From the NCBI GenBank assembly GCA_023389135.1, contig JAEWEX010000218.1, forward strand, positions 1 through 12,893: a stretch of 12,893 nucleotides of DNA. Direction: 5' to 3'. The position numbers were made by a program, and so were the translations under genes. This document shows, one piece after another, positions 1 through 6,872 of the stretch (position 1 is its first letter; each line of letters begins with the position of its first letter). Below the pieces are notes generated by a model. It did no database searches, was not told the origin of the DNA, and was given only the letters and a program-made list of their open reading frames with translations. Source of the stretch: Pseudomonadota bacterium (lineage in GTDB: Bacteria; Pseudomonadota; Alphaproteobacteria; Rhizobiales; Methylopilaceae).

Positions 1-2
1 GC

Positions 3-22
3 TATATATAGCTCTATTATTT
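3..22. promoter_or_regulatory. Possible operator, degenerate copy of a motif shared across the cluster
   Basis: This AT-rich stretch at the left edge matches the operator-like sites at 7871-7890 and 9123-9142. Positions 12-22 read CTCTATTATTT, against CTCTATCATTT on the minus strand of the 7871-7890 site (10 of 11), and about 14 of 20 positions agree over the full alignment. It also overlaps a perfect 12-bp palindrome, GCTATATATAGC, at 1-12. The TATTGA half-site is poorly kept (TATATA), so this is the weakest of the three copies. It lies about 110 bp upstream of the TRAP operon and could serve that operon or a gene to the left of the window. Confidence 0.35.
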
Positions 23-23
23 A

Positions 24-46
24 CCGTTGACTTCGCCGGTCAACGG
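24..46. repeat. Perfect 8-bp inverted repeat over the transporter promoter
   Basis: CCGTTGAC at 24-31 and GTCAACGG at 39-46 form a perfect inverted repeat around the 7-base spacer TTCGCCG. It overlaps the proposed -35 hexamer at 27-32. No T-run follows on either strand, so an operator is a better reading than a rho-independent terminator, although a terminator of an unseen gene to the left is not excluded. Confidence 0.5.
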
Positions 47-55
47 GCGAACAAT
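27..55 (+). promoter_or_regulatory. Putative sigma-70 promoter of the TRAP operon
   Basis: TTGACT (27-32, 5 of 6 to TTGACA) is separated by 17 bases from AACAAT (50-55, 4 of 6 to TATAAT). A start near 62 would give a leader of roughly 68 nt before the dctP start. The -35 lies inside the inverted repeat at 24-46. This is predicted from sequence alone, and TATTAT at 15-20 is an alternative -10 whose -35 would be outside the window. Confidence 0.4.
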
Positions 56-59
56 GCAT

Positions 60-96
60 CAAGCGTCCGAGAGGCGAAGACAAGCGTCCTGAGGCG
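60..96 (+). repeat. Imperfect direct repeat in the dctP leader
   Basis: CAAGCGTCCGAGAGGCG (60-76) is repeated at 81-96 as CAAGCGTCCTGAGGCG, with one base missing and a period of 21 bases. A small inverted repeat, GGTTC-atca-GAACC, follows at 101-114, just before the ribosome binding site. A 21-base period equals two helical turns, which would suit tandem activator sites, but the repeats could equally act in the RNA leader. Confidence 0.4.
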
Positions 97-129
97 CGGG
101 GGTTCATCAGAACCGATGGTGGAGGAAAC

Positions 130-1167
130 ATGAGAAAGTTCCTGTGTGCGGTCGCATGTGGCCTCATGGCCAGTGCGGCGACGGTCTCGGCGCAGGGCGC
201 CGACCCGATCACGCTGAAGATTTCGTACCAGTTCCCCGAGCATCACTTCGTCACGGTCGGCTGCATCAATCCCTTCATCGAAGGGGTCGAGAAGCGCGTC
301 GGCGCCAAGGTGAAGTTCGAGCGCTACCCGGCCGAGCAGCTCGCCAAGGCGTTCAACCAGCTGGACTCGGTGCGCAACCGCGTCGCCGACATCGGCATCC
401 ACAACGCCGCCTACACGCCGCAGATCACCCCGCTGTCCACCTTCCTGGAAATGCCGGGCATCTTCGGCTTCTCCGAGACGATGCAGGCCCAGAAGGCCTG
501 GGACAAGCTGGCCAAGAACGAGCTGGCCAGGGCCGAGTTCGACAAGGCCAACGTGGTGCCGGCCTGGGTGTTCGTGACCTCGCCCTACCAGTTCCAGATG
601 GCGGCGGCCGAGCCGATCACCAGCCTCGACCAGCTCAAGGGCAAGAAGCTGCGCGTGCCCGGCGCGGGCGCCGAGATGGCGCTCGACCTGATCGGTGCGG
701 TGGGCGTACGCGTGCCGGCCTCCGACCTCTACCTCGCCATCCAGCGCGGCACCGTCGACGGCTCGATCATCTCCACCTCCGCATTGCCGGCCTACAAGCT
801 GGACGAGGTGGTGAACGCGATCTCGCTCAATGCGAGCTGGGGCGCCTCGCCCTTCATCGCGGCGATGCACAAGGACCGCTGGGCCGGCCTTCCCGAGGAT
901 GTCCGCACCGCCATCACCGATGCCGGCGTCGAGGCGGGCGAGGCCTGCGCGCAGACCTATATCGACCTGGAGACCAAGGCCAACGACGCACTGAAGACCA
1001 AGGGCAAGACCATGTTCGAGCTGCCCGACGCCTTCATCGCCGAGCTGGAGAAGGCGCTGGCGCCCGTCCGCGAGGACTGGCTCAAGCAGATGACCCAGCG
1101 CAACCTCGACGGCCAGGCCATCATGGACAAGTTCGCCGAGTACCTGGCGGCCGAAAACTCCCAGTAA
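130..1167 (+). CDS. dctP: TRAP transporter substrate-binding protein, DctP family
   Basis: This is the periplasmic binding protein of a tripartite ATP-independent transporter, which captures an organic acid and hands it to the DctQM permease. It is 345 aa, normal for the family. Residues 1-22 form a signal peptide (MRKF, hydrophobic core, AQG-A), followed by a mature domain starting near ADPITLK. The region with QLDSVRNRVADIG (77-89) is typical of DctP proteins. R175 in the KGKKLRVPG segment fits the conserved arginine that pairs with the ligand carboxylate. The start at 130 has GGAGG at 121-125. It is the first gene of the operon and is separated from dctQ by 124 bp containing a strong hairpin. 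Family assignment is firm; the ligand is unknown, and a hydroxy or sugar acid is inferred from the neighbours. Confidence 0.93.
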   Translation: MRKFLCAVACGLMASAATVSAQGADPITLKISYQFPEHHFVTVGCINPFIEGVEKRVGAKVKFERYPAEQLAKAFNQLDSVRNRVADIGIHNAAYTPQITPLSTFLEMPGIFGFSETMQAQKAWDKLAKNELARAEFDKANVVPAWVFVTSPYQFQMAAAEPITSLDQLKGKKLRVPGAGAEMALDLIGAVGVRVPASDLYLAIQRGTVDGSIISTSALPAYKLDEVVNAISLNASWGASPFIAAMHKDRWAGLPEDVRTAITDAGVEAGEACAQTYIDLETKANDALKTKGKTMFELPDAFIAELEKALAPVREDWLKQMTQRNLDGQAIMDKFAEYLAAENSQ

Positions 1168-1181
1168 CGTCTGAACACCGG

Positions 1182-1212
1182 TCCGGAGGCGCCTTTCACG
1201 GGCGCCTCCGGA
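1182..1212 (+). terminator. Strong dctP-dctQ intergenic hairpin (attenuator or mRNA stabiliser)
   Basis: TCCGGAGGCGCC (1182-1193) and GGCGCCTCCGGA (1201-1212) form a perfect 12-bp stem with a 7-nt loop. It starts 15 bp after the dctP stop. There is no U-run after it, so complete termination is unlikely. Hairpins here are common in binding-protein transporter operons, where they allow more binding protein than permease to be made. That role is inferred. Confidence 0.7.
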
Positions 1213-1291
1213 TCCGCCCCGAGCCGGCCGCCGGATCGCTTCCGGCGGTTCCGCGTCACAGCACCCCCGCGTCCGACGGACACCGGCTGCC

Positions 1292-1804
1292 ATGTCGATC
1301 AAGCCCCTGCGCCGAACCCTCGGCTACCTGGAAACGGCGCTGATGGCGCTGGCCGGCTTCATGCTGATGGTGATGCTGGCGACCATGACGGCCGATGCCG
1401 TGGGCCGCTACCTGTTCAACAAGCCGCTGGCCGGGAACTTCGAGTTCATCTCGTTCTTCGCCATGGTCATGCTGGCGTTCCTGGCGCTGCCCAAGACCTA
1501 CGTCATGGGCGGCCACGTCAAGCTCGAGATCCTGGAGCCGTTTCTCCACAAGGCGCCGTTCCGGCTGTCGGAGCGCCTCAACGCGCTGATCGCGCTGGTC
1601 GCGTTCGGCATCATCGCGGTCTATGCCGGCGCCGAGGCCATCGAGAAGATCGAGGCGCGCGAGACCACCATCGGGCTGGTCCAGCTTCCGATCTACATCA
1701 GCTTCGTCAGCTTCCCCATCGGCTGCGCAGTGCTGTGCCTCAGGCTCGCGCTGGAGGTCATCGCGCCGCAGGCGCACATCCACAAGGTGGAAGACGAGCT
1801 ATGA
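1292..1804 (+). CDS. dctQ: TRAP transporter small permease, DctQ family
   Basis: This is the small membrane subunit of the TRAP transporter, 170 aa, the usual size. Four hydrophobic segments can be seen, near residues 13-36, 48-66, 90-110 and 130-153. Together with DctM it forms the permease, coupling uptake to an ion gradient (commonly Na+ in the family). Its stop codon overlaps the next start by 4 bp (ATGA at 1801-1804), indicating translational coupling with dctM. No strong Shine-Dalgarno precedes the start at 1292; this start is chosen because it is the first ATG that gives the normal N-terminus before the first membrane segment. Confidence 0.9.
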   Translation: MSIKPLRRTLGYLETALMALAGFMLMVMLATMTADAVGRYLFNKPLAGNFEFISFFAMVMLAFLALPKTYVMGGHVKLEILEPFLHKAPFRLSERLNALIALVAFGIIAVYAGAEAIEKIEARETTIGLVQLPIYISFVSFPIGCAVLCLRLALEVIAPQAHIHKVEDEL

Positions 1805-3102
1805 CGGGCATAGTCTTCATCGTACTGGGGCTGCTGTTCGTCCTGCTCCTGAACTCGATGCCGGTCGCCTTCGCGATGCTGGTCGCGGGCGGGGTCGGCA
1901 TCTACCTGGCCTCGGGCACCGACACCATGCTGGGCGTGCTCGGCACCGCGCCCTACGAGCACGTGGCGAGCTATACGCTGTCCACGCTGCCCATGTTCGT
2001 GCTGATGGCGGAGTTCCTGACCGCCGGCCGGTTCACCAGCGACATCTTCTATGCGTTCTACCGCTGGGCCGGGCATGTGCGCGGCGGCCTCGCCTATGCC
2101 GTGGTGTTCGGCGGCGCGATGCTGGCGGCCGTCACCGGGGCGAGCGCCGCCGCCGCCGGCACGCTTGCCGGCGCCGCCTACCCGGAGATGAAGAAGTACG
2201 GCTACAACGACAGCTTCTCCACGGGCGTCATCGCCATCGCGGGCACGCTCGCGATCATGATCCCGCCGAGCATCGCCTTCATCATCTACGGCATCATCAC
2301 CGAGACCTCGGTCGGCGCGCTGCTGCTGGCGGGCATCCTGCCCGGCGTGCTGACGGCCGCGGGCTACGTCTGCGCCATCCGCTACTCGCTGCACAAGAAC
2401 CCGGAATTCGCGCCGGACGCGCCAGAGCGCTTCCCGCTCAGGGAGCGTATGCAGGCCCTCAAGACCGTGTGGCCGGTCGCCCTGCTGATGATCCTGCTGC
2501 TCGCCGGCATCTACAGCGGCGCGGCGACCGTCACCGAGATCGGCGCGCTGGGGGCCGGCGCGGCGCTGCTGATCGCCCTGCTGATGGGGCGGCTCACCTT
2601 CGCCTCCTTCGCCACCGCGGTGACGCGCGCCACCCGTAACAGCGCGATGATCCTAACCATCATCGCCGGCGCGTCGGTGTTCGGCATCTTCATCACGCTG
2701 ACCGGCGTGCCGCAGATGCTGATGGCGTCGGTGGAGGCCGCCGGCTACGACCGCTGGGTCGTGTTCGGCATCGTGGTCGTCATCCTGCTGATCCTGGGCT
2801 TCTTCCTGGACCAGCTGGCGGTGATGGTGCTGACGCTGCCGATCATCTTCCCGCTGCTGATGCGGCTGGAGTTCGACCCGGTGTGGTTCGGCGTGGTGTT
2901 CGTGAAGACGGTCGAGCTCGGGCTGGTCACGCCGCCCATGGGGCTCAACTGCTTCGTGGTGTCGAGCGTGACGGGCGTGCCCGCGCATCGCGTCTTCAAG
3001 GGCATCTGGTGGCTGGTGCTGTTCGACCTCTTTGTGCTGGCGCTGCTGATCCTGTTCCCCGAGATATCGCTCATGATCCCGCGCTGGGCCGAGGCGATCT
3101 GA
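1801..3102 (+). CDS. dctM: TRAP transporter large permease, DctM family
   Basis: This is the 433-aa multi-spanning channel subunit, hydrophobic along almost its whole length. Family landmarks are the LPMFVLMAEF segment (about 63-72), the alanine-rich re-entrant stretch around AAVTGASAAAAGTLAG, the IMIPPSIAFIIYG motif and, near the C-terminus, LVTPPMGLNCFV. The start at 1801 was chosen over an in-frame ATG at 1735 because it gives the normal hydrophobic N-terminus and a 4-bp overlap with dctQ. The earlier start would add a 22-residue polar extension lying inside dctQ. Only 4 bp separate it from the following oxidase gene, so transport and metabolism are co-transcribed. Confidence 0.93.
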   Translation: MTGIVFIVLGLLFVLLLNSMPVAFAMLVAGGVGIYLASGTDTMLGVLGTAPYEHVASYTLSTLPMFVLMAEFLTAGRFTSDIFYAFYRWAGHVRGGLAYAVVFGGAMLAAVTGASAAAAGTLAGAAYPEMKKYGYNDSFSTGVIAIAGTLAIMIPPSIAFIIYGIITETSVGALLLAGILPGVLTAAGYVCAIRYSLHKNPEFAPDAPERFPLRERMQALKTVWPVALLMILLLAGIYSGAATVTEIGALGAGAALLIALLMGRLTFASFATAVTRATRNSAMILTIIAGASVFGIFITLTGVPQMLMASVEAAGYDRWVVFGIVVVILLILGFFLDQLAVMVLTLPIIFPLLMRLEFDPVWFGVVFVKTVELGLVTPPMGLNCFVVSSVTGVPAHRVFKGIWWLVLFDLFVLALLILFPEISLMIPRWAEAI

Positions 3103-3106
3103 CGCG

Positions 3107-4321
3107 ATGCGCATCGCGGACGCCGTCAACCTTGAGGATGTGCGGCGCATGGCCAAGCGGCGGCTGCCGCGGATCGCCTACGACTTCATCGAGGGCGGCG
3201 TCGAGGACGAGCGCTGCCTGGAGCGCAACCGCGAGTCGTTCGCCCGCCACACCCTGATGCCGCGCTACATGGTCGACGTCGACCGGCGCGACCAGTCGGT
3301 CAGCCTGTTCGGGCGCAGCTACTCCAGCCCGTTCGGCATCTCGCCCGCGGGCGTCGCGGGCCTGTTCCGCCCCGGCACCGACCGCATGCTGGCGGAGGAG
3401 GCGGCCCGCGCCAACATCCCGTTCGTGGTGCCGGCCGCCGGCCAGCTCCTGATCGAGGATGCGGCGAAGGTCGCGGGCGAGTGCGCGTGGTTCCAGGTCT
3501 ATGGCACCCGCGACCCCGCGATCGTCGACGACATGGTCCGGCGCGCCCGCGACAGCGGCATCGCCAATCTGGTGTTCACCGCCGACGTCCCCATCGTCCC
3601 GCGCCGCGAGCGCAACATCCGCAACCGCTTCTCCCGCCCGCTGCGGCTGACGCCGAGGCGCGTGATCGAGGGGCTGACCCATCCGGCGTGGCTGATCGAC
3701 TTCCTGCGCGCGGGCGGCGTGCCGCTGCTGGTGAACTGGGCGGCCTACGCCAAGGACGCCACCGACAAGGACGAGGTCGGCGACCTGTTCGGCGTTCACA
3801 CGCCCGCCTCCGGCCAGGACTGGGCGACGCTCGACCGCATCCGGCGGCTGTGGCCGGGCAAGCTGATCGTCAAGGGCATCCTGCATCCGGGCGACGCGCT
3901 GCGCTGCGTGGAGGCGGGGGCCGACGGCATCGTGGTCTCCAACCATGGCGGCCGGCAGCTCGATTCCGCCCCCTCGCCGGTCGACATGCTGCTGCCGATC
4001 CGCGCCGCGGTCGGCCCCGGCGTGACGCTGATGCTGGACAGCGGCGTGCGCCGCGGCGCCGACATCCTGGTCGCGCGCTGCCTCGGCGCCGACTTCGCGT
4101 TCTTCGCGCGCCCCACGCTCTACGGATCGGCGGCGGCCGGCAATGCGGGCATCGCCAAGGTGATCTCGATCCTCCGGACCGAGATCGACCTGACGCTGGC
4201 GCAGATCGGCTGCCCCGACATCAAGGCGCTCGACGCCGGCTTCCTGACCGAGACCGTGCTGTCGGGCCAGGACCGGCCGGCCGCAGTTCCGGGCCGGCTC
4301 CACACCCTTCAGCGAGGATAG
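3107..4321 (+). CDS. FMN-dependent alpha-hydroxy-acid oxidase/dehydrogenase
   Basis: This 404-aa TIM-barrel flavoprotein belongs to the glycolate oxidase / L-lactate dehydrogenase / mandelate dehydrogenase family, which oxidises an (S)-2-hydroxy acid to the 2-oxo acid. The active-site set is visible: Y25 (PRIAYDFIEGG), Y132 (FQVYG), K256 (IVKGI), the catalytic H280 and R283 in SNHGGRQLD, and D311/R315 in DSGVRRG. Two places diverge from typical members: the segment after VVP reads AAGQLLIED rather than the usual serine/threonine-containing ST-S motif near FMN, and the phosphate-binding end reads FARPTLYG instead of the commoner VGRP. It lies 4 bp after dctM and 3 bp before a D-2-hydroxyacid dehydrogenase. 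Chemistry is well supported; whether it uses lactate, glycolate or a larger hydroxy acid is unknown. The electron acceptor (O2 or quinone/cytochrome) cannot be told. Confidence 0.88.
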   Translation: MRIADAVNLEDVRRMAKRRLPRIAYDFIEGGVEDERCLERNRESFARHTLMPRYMVDVDRRDQSVSLFGRSYSSPFGISPAGVAGLFRPGTDRMLAEEAARANIPFVVPAAGQLLIEDAAKVAGECAWFQVYGTRDPAIVDDMVRRARDSGIANLVFTADVPIVPRRERNIRNRFSRPLRLTPRRVIEGLTHPAWLIDFLRAGGVPLLVNWAAYAKDATDKDEVGDLFGVHTPASGQDWATLDRIRRLWPGKLIVKGILHPGDALRCVEAGADGIVVSNHGGRQLDSAPSPVDMLLPIRAAVGPGVTLMLDSGVRRGADILVARCLGADFAFFARPTLYGSAAAGNAGIAKVISILRTEIDLTLAQIGCPDIKALDAGFLTETVLSGQDRPAAVPGRLHTLQRG

Positions 4322-4324
4322 TCC

Positions 4325-5296
4325 ATGGCCCGTCCGCTGGTCGTGTTCACCGACGACACCGTCCATCCCGCCGCGGCGGAGCGGCTGGCGGCGTCCTGCG
4401 AGGTCCGCATCCTCGACGGCTCGTACCCGTCGGAGGAGCGGCTGATGGAAGCCTCCGCCGGCGCCTCCGCGATCCTCGCGCGCATGGGCGTCGTGACGCG
4501 CCGCGTGATCGAGGCGGCGCCCGGCCTGAAGATCGTGGCGCGCCACGGCATCGGGGTCGATGCGGTCGACCTCGACGCCGCGACCGCCCGCCGCGTGATG
4601 GTCACGACCACCGGCTCGGTCAATGCCGGCGCGGTGGCGGAATACGCCTTCGCGCTGCTGCTCGGCCTCGCGCGCAAGATCCCCGCGGCCGACGCCGGCA
4701 TGCGCACCGGCGGCTGGACCCGCAGCCCGCTGGTCGGCATGGAGCTCGCCGGCAAGACCATGGGCATCGTCGGGCTCGGCGCCATCGGCACCCACATGGC
4801 GCGCCAGGCGCTGGGCTTCCGCATGACGGTGATCGCGCAGGACCCGGTCGCGACGCCCCCGGCCGATCTGGACAACGAGATGACGAGCCGCGAGGACCTG
4901 CTCGCCCGCGCCGACGTGGTGTCGCTCCACATGCGCGCCACCGCCGACACCCGCCACACCATCGATGCGGCGAGCTTCGCGCTGATGAAGCCCTCGGCCG
5001 TGCTGGTCAACACCGGCCGCGGCGAGGTGGTGGACGAGGCGGCGCTGGTCGAGGCGCTGCGCTCGGGCCGCATCGCCGGCGCGGCGCTGGATGTCTACGA
5101 GATCGAGCCGCTGGACGACGGCTCGCCGCTGCGGAGCATGGAAAACGTCATCCTGTCGCCGCACGTGGCCGGGCAGACGGCGGATTCCATGCGGCTGGTG
5201 GCCATCGCCGCCGCCGACGCGATCCTCGACGCGCTGGCCGGCCGCACCCCCGCCCATGTCTACAACCGCCAGGTGCTGGAACGGACCGCGCCATGA
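4325..5296 (+). CDS. D-2-hydroxyacid dehydrogenase, NAD-type
   Basis: This is a 323-aa D-isomer-specific 2-hydroxyacid dehydrogenase of the phosphoglycerate dehydrogenase-like group. The substrate loop RHGIGVDAVD is at 73-82. The Rossmann motif GLGAIG is at 150-155 and is followed by an aspartate, D173, at the end of the second strand (VIAQDP), which favours NAD(H). The catalytic triad is R232 (NTGRGEVVDE), E261 (YEIEP) and H280 (SPHVAGQT). A Shine-Dalgarno-like GAGGA precedes the start. It sits 3 bp after the oxidase and overlaps the aldolase gene by 4 bp. It probably oxidises or reduces a D-2-hydroxy acid of the pathway; SerA itself is unlikely because there is no C-terminal ACT domain. Confidence 0.88.
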   Translation: MARPLVVFTDDTVHPAAAERLAASCEVRILDGSYPSEERLMEASAGASAILARMGVVTRRVIEAAPGLKIVARHGIGVDAVDLDAATARRVMVTTTGSVNAGAVAEYAFALLLGLARKIPAADAGMRTGGWTRSPLVGMELAGKTMGIVGLGAIGTHMARQALGFRMTVIAQDPVATPPADLDNEMTSREDLLARADVVSLHMRATADTRHTIDAASFALMKPSAVLVNTGRGEVVDEAALVEALRSGRIAGAALDVYEIEPLDDGSPLRSMENVILSPHVAGQTADSMRLVAIAAADAILDALAGRTPAHVYNRQVLERTAP

Positions 5297-6105
5297 CCCA
5301 GACTGCCCCCGATCTCGTCAATCCCGTCAAGCAGCGCCTCGCCGCCGGCGAGCCGGCGCTGGGCATGGTGGTGCGGCTGTCGCGCTCGGGCGAGGTCGCC
5401 CGCATCGCACGCGCCAGCGGCTACGACTTCGTCTTCGTCGACGTCCAGCATTCCATCTACTCGCTGGAGACCATCGGCCACATCGCCCAGACCGCGCTCG
5501 GCTGCGGCATCGCGCCCATGGTGCGGGTGCGCAGCTGCCGCGACCCGGACGTCGCGGTGCTGCTGGATTGCGGCGCGACCGGCATCGTGTTCCCCGACGT
5601 CAACACCGCGGCGGACGCGCAGCTGGCTGTGGACACCTGCAAATACGCGCCCATCGGCAAGCGGTCGCTGACCTCGGGCTACTCGATCTTCGACTTCGGG
5701 CCGGTGAGCCCCGCCGACACGGTGCGCATCCTCAACGGCAACACGCTGGTGGTGTGCATGATCGAGACCGTGGAGGGGCTGAAGAATGTCGACGCCATCG
5801 CCGCGGTGGAAGGCGTCGACGTGCTGCTGATCGGGCTGACCGACCTGCTCTACACCATGGGCAAGGCGGGCGAGCTGGCCGATCCCGCGGTGATGGAGGC
5901 CGTCGACCGCGTGGCGGCGGCGGCGCGGGCGCACGGCAAGGTGCTGGGCCTCGGCGGCGACAGCAATCCCGGCCGGCAGGCGGAGTATCTCCGGCGCGGC
6001 GTGCGGTTCTTCACGCTGCCGTCGGACGGCGCGCTGCTGATGTCGGCGGCGACGGCCGCGGCCGGCAGCCTCAGGACCATGGATCGCGAGCGGGCGCGGG
6101 CGTGA
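5293..6105 (+). CDS. HpcH/HpaI-family class II pyruvate aldolase
   Basis: This 270-aa protein fits the metal-dependent aldolases that cleave 2-keto-3-deoxy acids (family includes HpaI, GarL and RhmA/YfaU) into pyruvate and an aldehyde. The catalytic histidine is H53 in VDVQHSIYSLE, the substrate-binding arginine R78 in PMVRVR, and the metal ligands are E158 (CMIETVEG) and D184 (GLTDLLYTMG). The last motif is normally GPxDL, so proline is replaced here, and the usual G-x-RG loop is APIGKRSLTSG. The ATG at 5293 overlaps the previous stop by 4 bp, and the gene ends in a 4-bp overlap with the hydratase gene. The true start is set by this coupling; longer in-frame extensions upstream read only through other genes. 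Substrate is inferred to be the 2-keto-3-deoxy intermediate of the cluster's pathway. Confidence 0.87.
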   Translation: MTQTAPDLVNPVKQRLAAGEPALGMVVRLSRSGEVARIARASGYDFVFVDVQHSIYSLETIGHIAQTALGCGIAPMVRVRSCRDPDVAVLLDCGATGIVFPDVNTAADAQLAVDTCKYAPIGKRSLTSGYSIFDFGPVSPADTVRILNGNTLVVCMIETVEGLKNVDAIAAVEGVDVLLIGLTDLLYTMGKAGELADPAVMEAVDRVAAAARAHGKVLGLGGDSNPGRQAEYLRRGVRFFTLPSDGALLMSAATAAAGSLRTMDRERARA

Positions 6106-6872
6106 GCCCGGTCCATCCGGAGGCCGTGCGCCACTTCGTGGCGGCGCGGGCGCAGCGGCCCGACTGGCCCGCCGTGCCGGCGCATCTGCGGCCGGCCACC
6201 GTGGACGATGGCTATGCGCTGCAGGCGGCCGTGCATGCGGCGCTGGCTGCGGCAGGTATCGCGCGGGTCGGCTACAAGGTCGGCTCCACCTCCCCCTCCG
6301 GCCAGCGCAGCTTCGGGCTCGACGAGCCGGCCTATGCCGGGCTGTTCGCCGATGGGCGGCACGCCAGCCTCCGCGCGGCGCTGACGCAGCCCATGCGCGC
6401 GCCTTCGGTGGAGTGCGAGATCGCGCTCGTGCTGGGCCGCGACCTCTCTGGCGCCGCGGTCTCGCGGGAGGAGGCCGCCGCCGCCGTCGCCACGTGCCAT
6501 CTGGGCTGCGAGGTGATCGACAACCGCTACGGCGCTCCGCTGGAGCACGGGGTGCCGTCGCTGCTGGCCGACGACTTCTTCAATGCCGGCTTCGTGCTGG
6601 GCGAGGCCGAGGACGGCTGGACGCCGGATGCGCTCCGCGGCCGCGCGGCGGAGGTCGTGGTCGACGGCCGGCGCTTTGCCGGCAACACGTCCGACGTGCT
6701 CGACGCCGTCGACGCGCTGCGCTGGCTTGCGGGCAAGCTTGCGGCGCGGGGCCTGGGGCTGCGCGCGGGCGAGATCGTGTTCACCGGGGCGGTGGTGCCG
6801 CCGGTGGCCATCGCCGCGCCGCCGACCGATCTTGCGCTGCGGATCGAGGGCTTCCGGCCGCTCACATACTGA
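6102..6872 (+). CDS. 2-oxo-acid hydratase, MhpD/FAH-fold family
   Basis: This 256-aa protein resembles 2-keto-4-pentenoate hydratase (MhpD) and 2-oxohept-4-ene-1,7-dioate hydratase (HpaH), which share the fumarylacetoacetate hydrolase fold. Visible motifs are the catalytic lysine K59 in GYKVGSTS, the metal ligands E104 and E106 in VECEIALVLGRDL, and E137 in CEVIDNRYG. A late FTGAVVPP loop replaces the usual TGS-type loop. The GTG start at 6102 overlaps the aldolase stop (GTGA), and the length matches MhpD. In aromatic meta-cleavage pathways this enzyme works with an aldolase, but no ring-cleavage genes are present here, so hydration or dehydration of a sugar-acid-derived 2-oxo acid is more likely. 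It ends in an 11-bp tail-to-tail overlap with the leftward gene at 6862. Confidence 0.82.
   Translation: MSPVHPEAVRHFVAARAQRPDWPAVPAHLRPATVDDGYALQAAVHAALAAAGIARVGYKVGSTSPSGQRSFGLDEPAYAGLFADGRHASLRAALTQPMRAPSVECEIALVLGRDLSGAAVSREEAAAAVATCHLGCEVIDNRYGAPLEHGVPSLLADDFFNAGFVLGEAEDGWTPDALRGRAAEVVVDGRRFAGNTSDVLDAVDALRWLAGKLAARGLGLRAGEIVFTGAVVPPVAIAAPPTDLALRIEGFRPLTY

Noticed and set aside
54..92. 12-codon frame MHQASERRRQAS in the dctP leader
   Set aside because: It has no ribosome binding site, and its start overlaps the predicted -10, so it would probably not be transcribed.
3071..5257. A 728-codon open frame on the minus strand
   Set aside because: It lies opposite the oxidase and dehydrogenase genes, is extremely rich in Arg, His and Asp, has no family motif, and is a third-position GC shadow.
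3481..5292. A long upstream extension of the aldolase frame
   Set aside because: The added 604 residues read through two clearly assigned genes in another frame and are low-complexity Arg/Ala/Pro; the ATG at 5293 has the coupled start.
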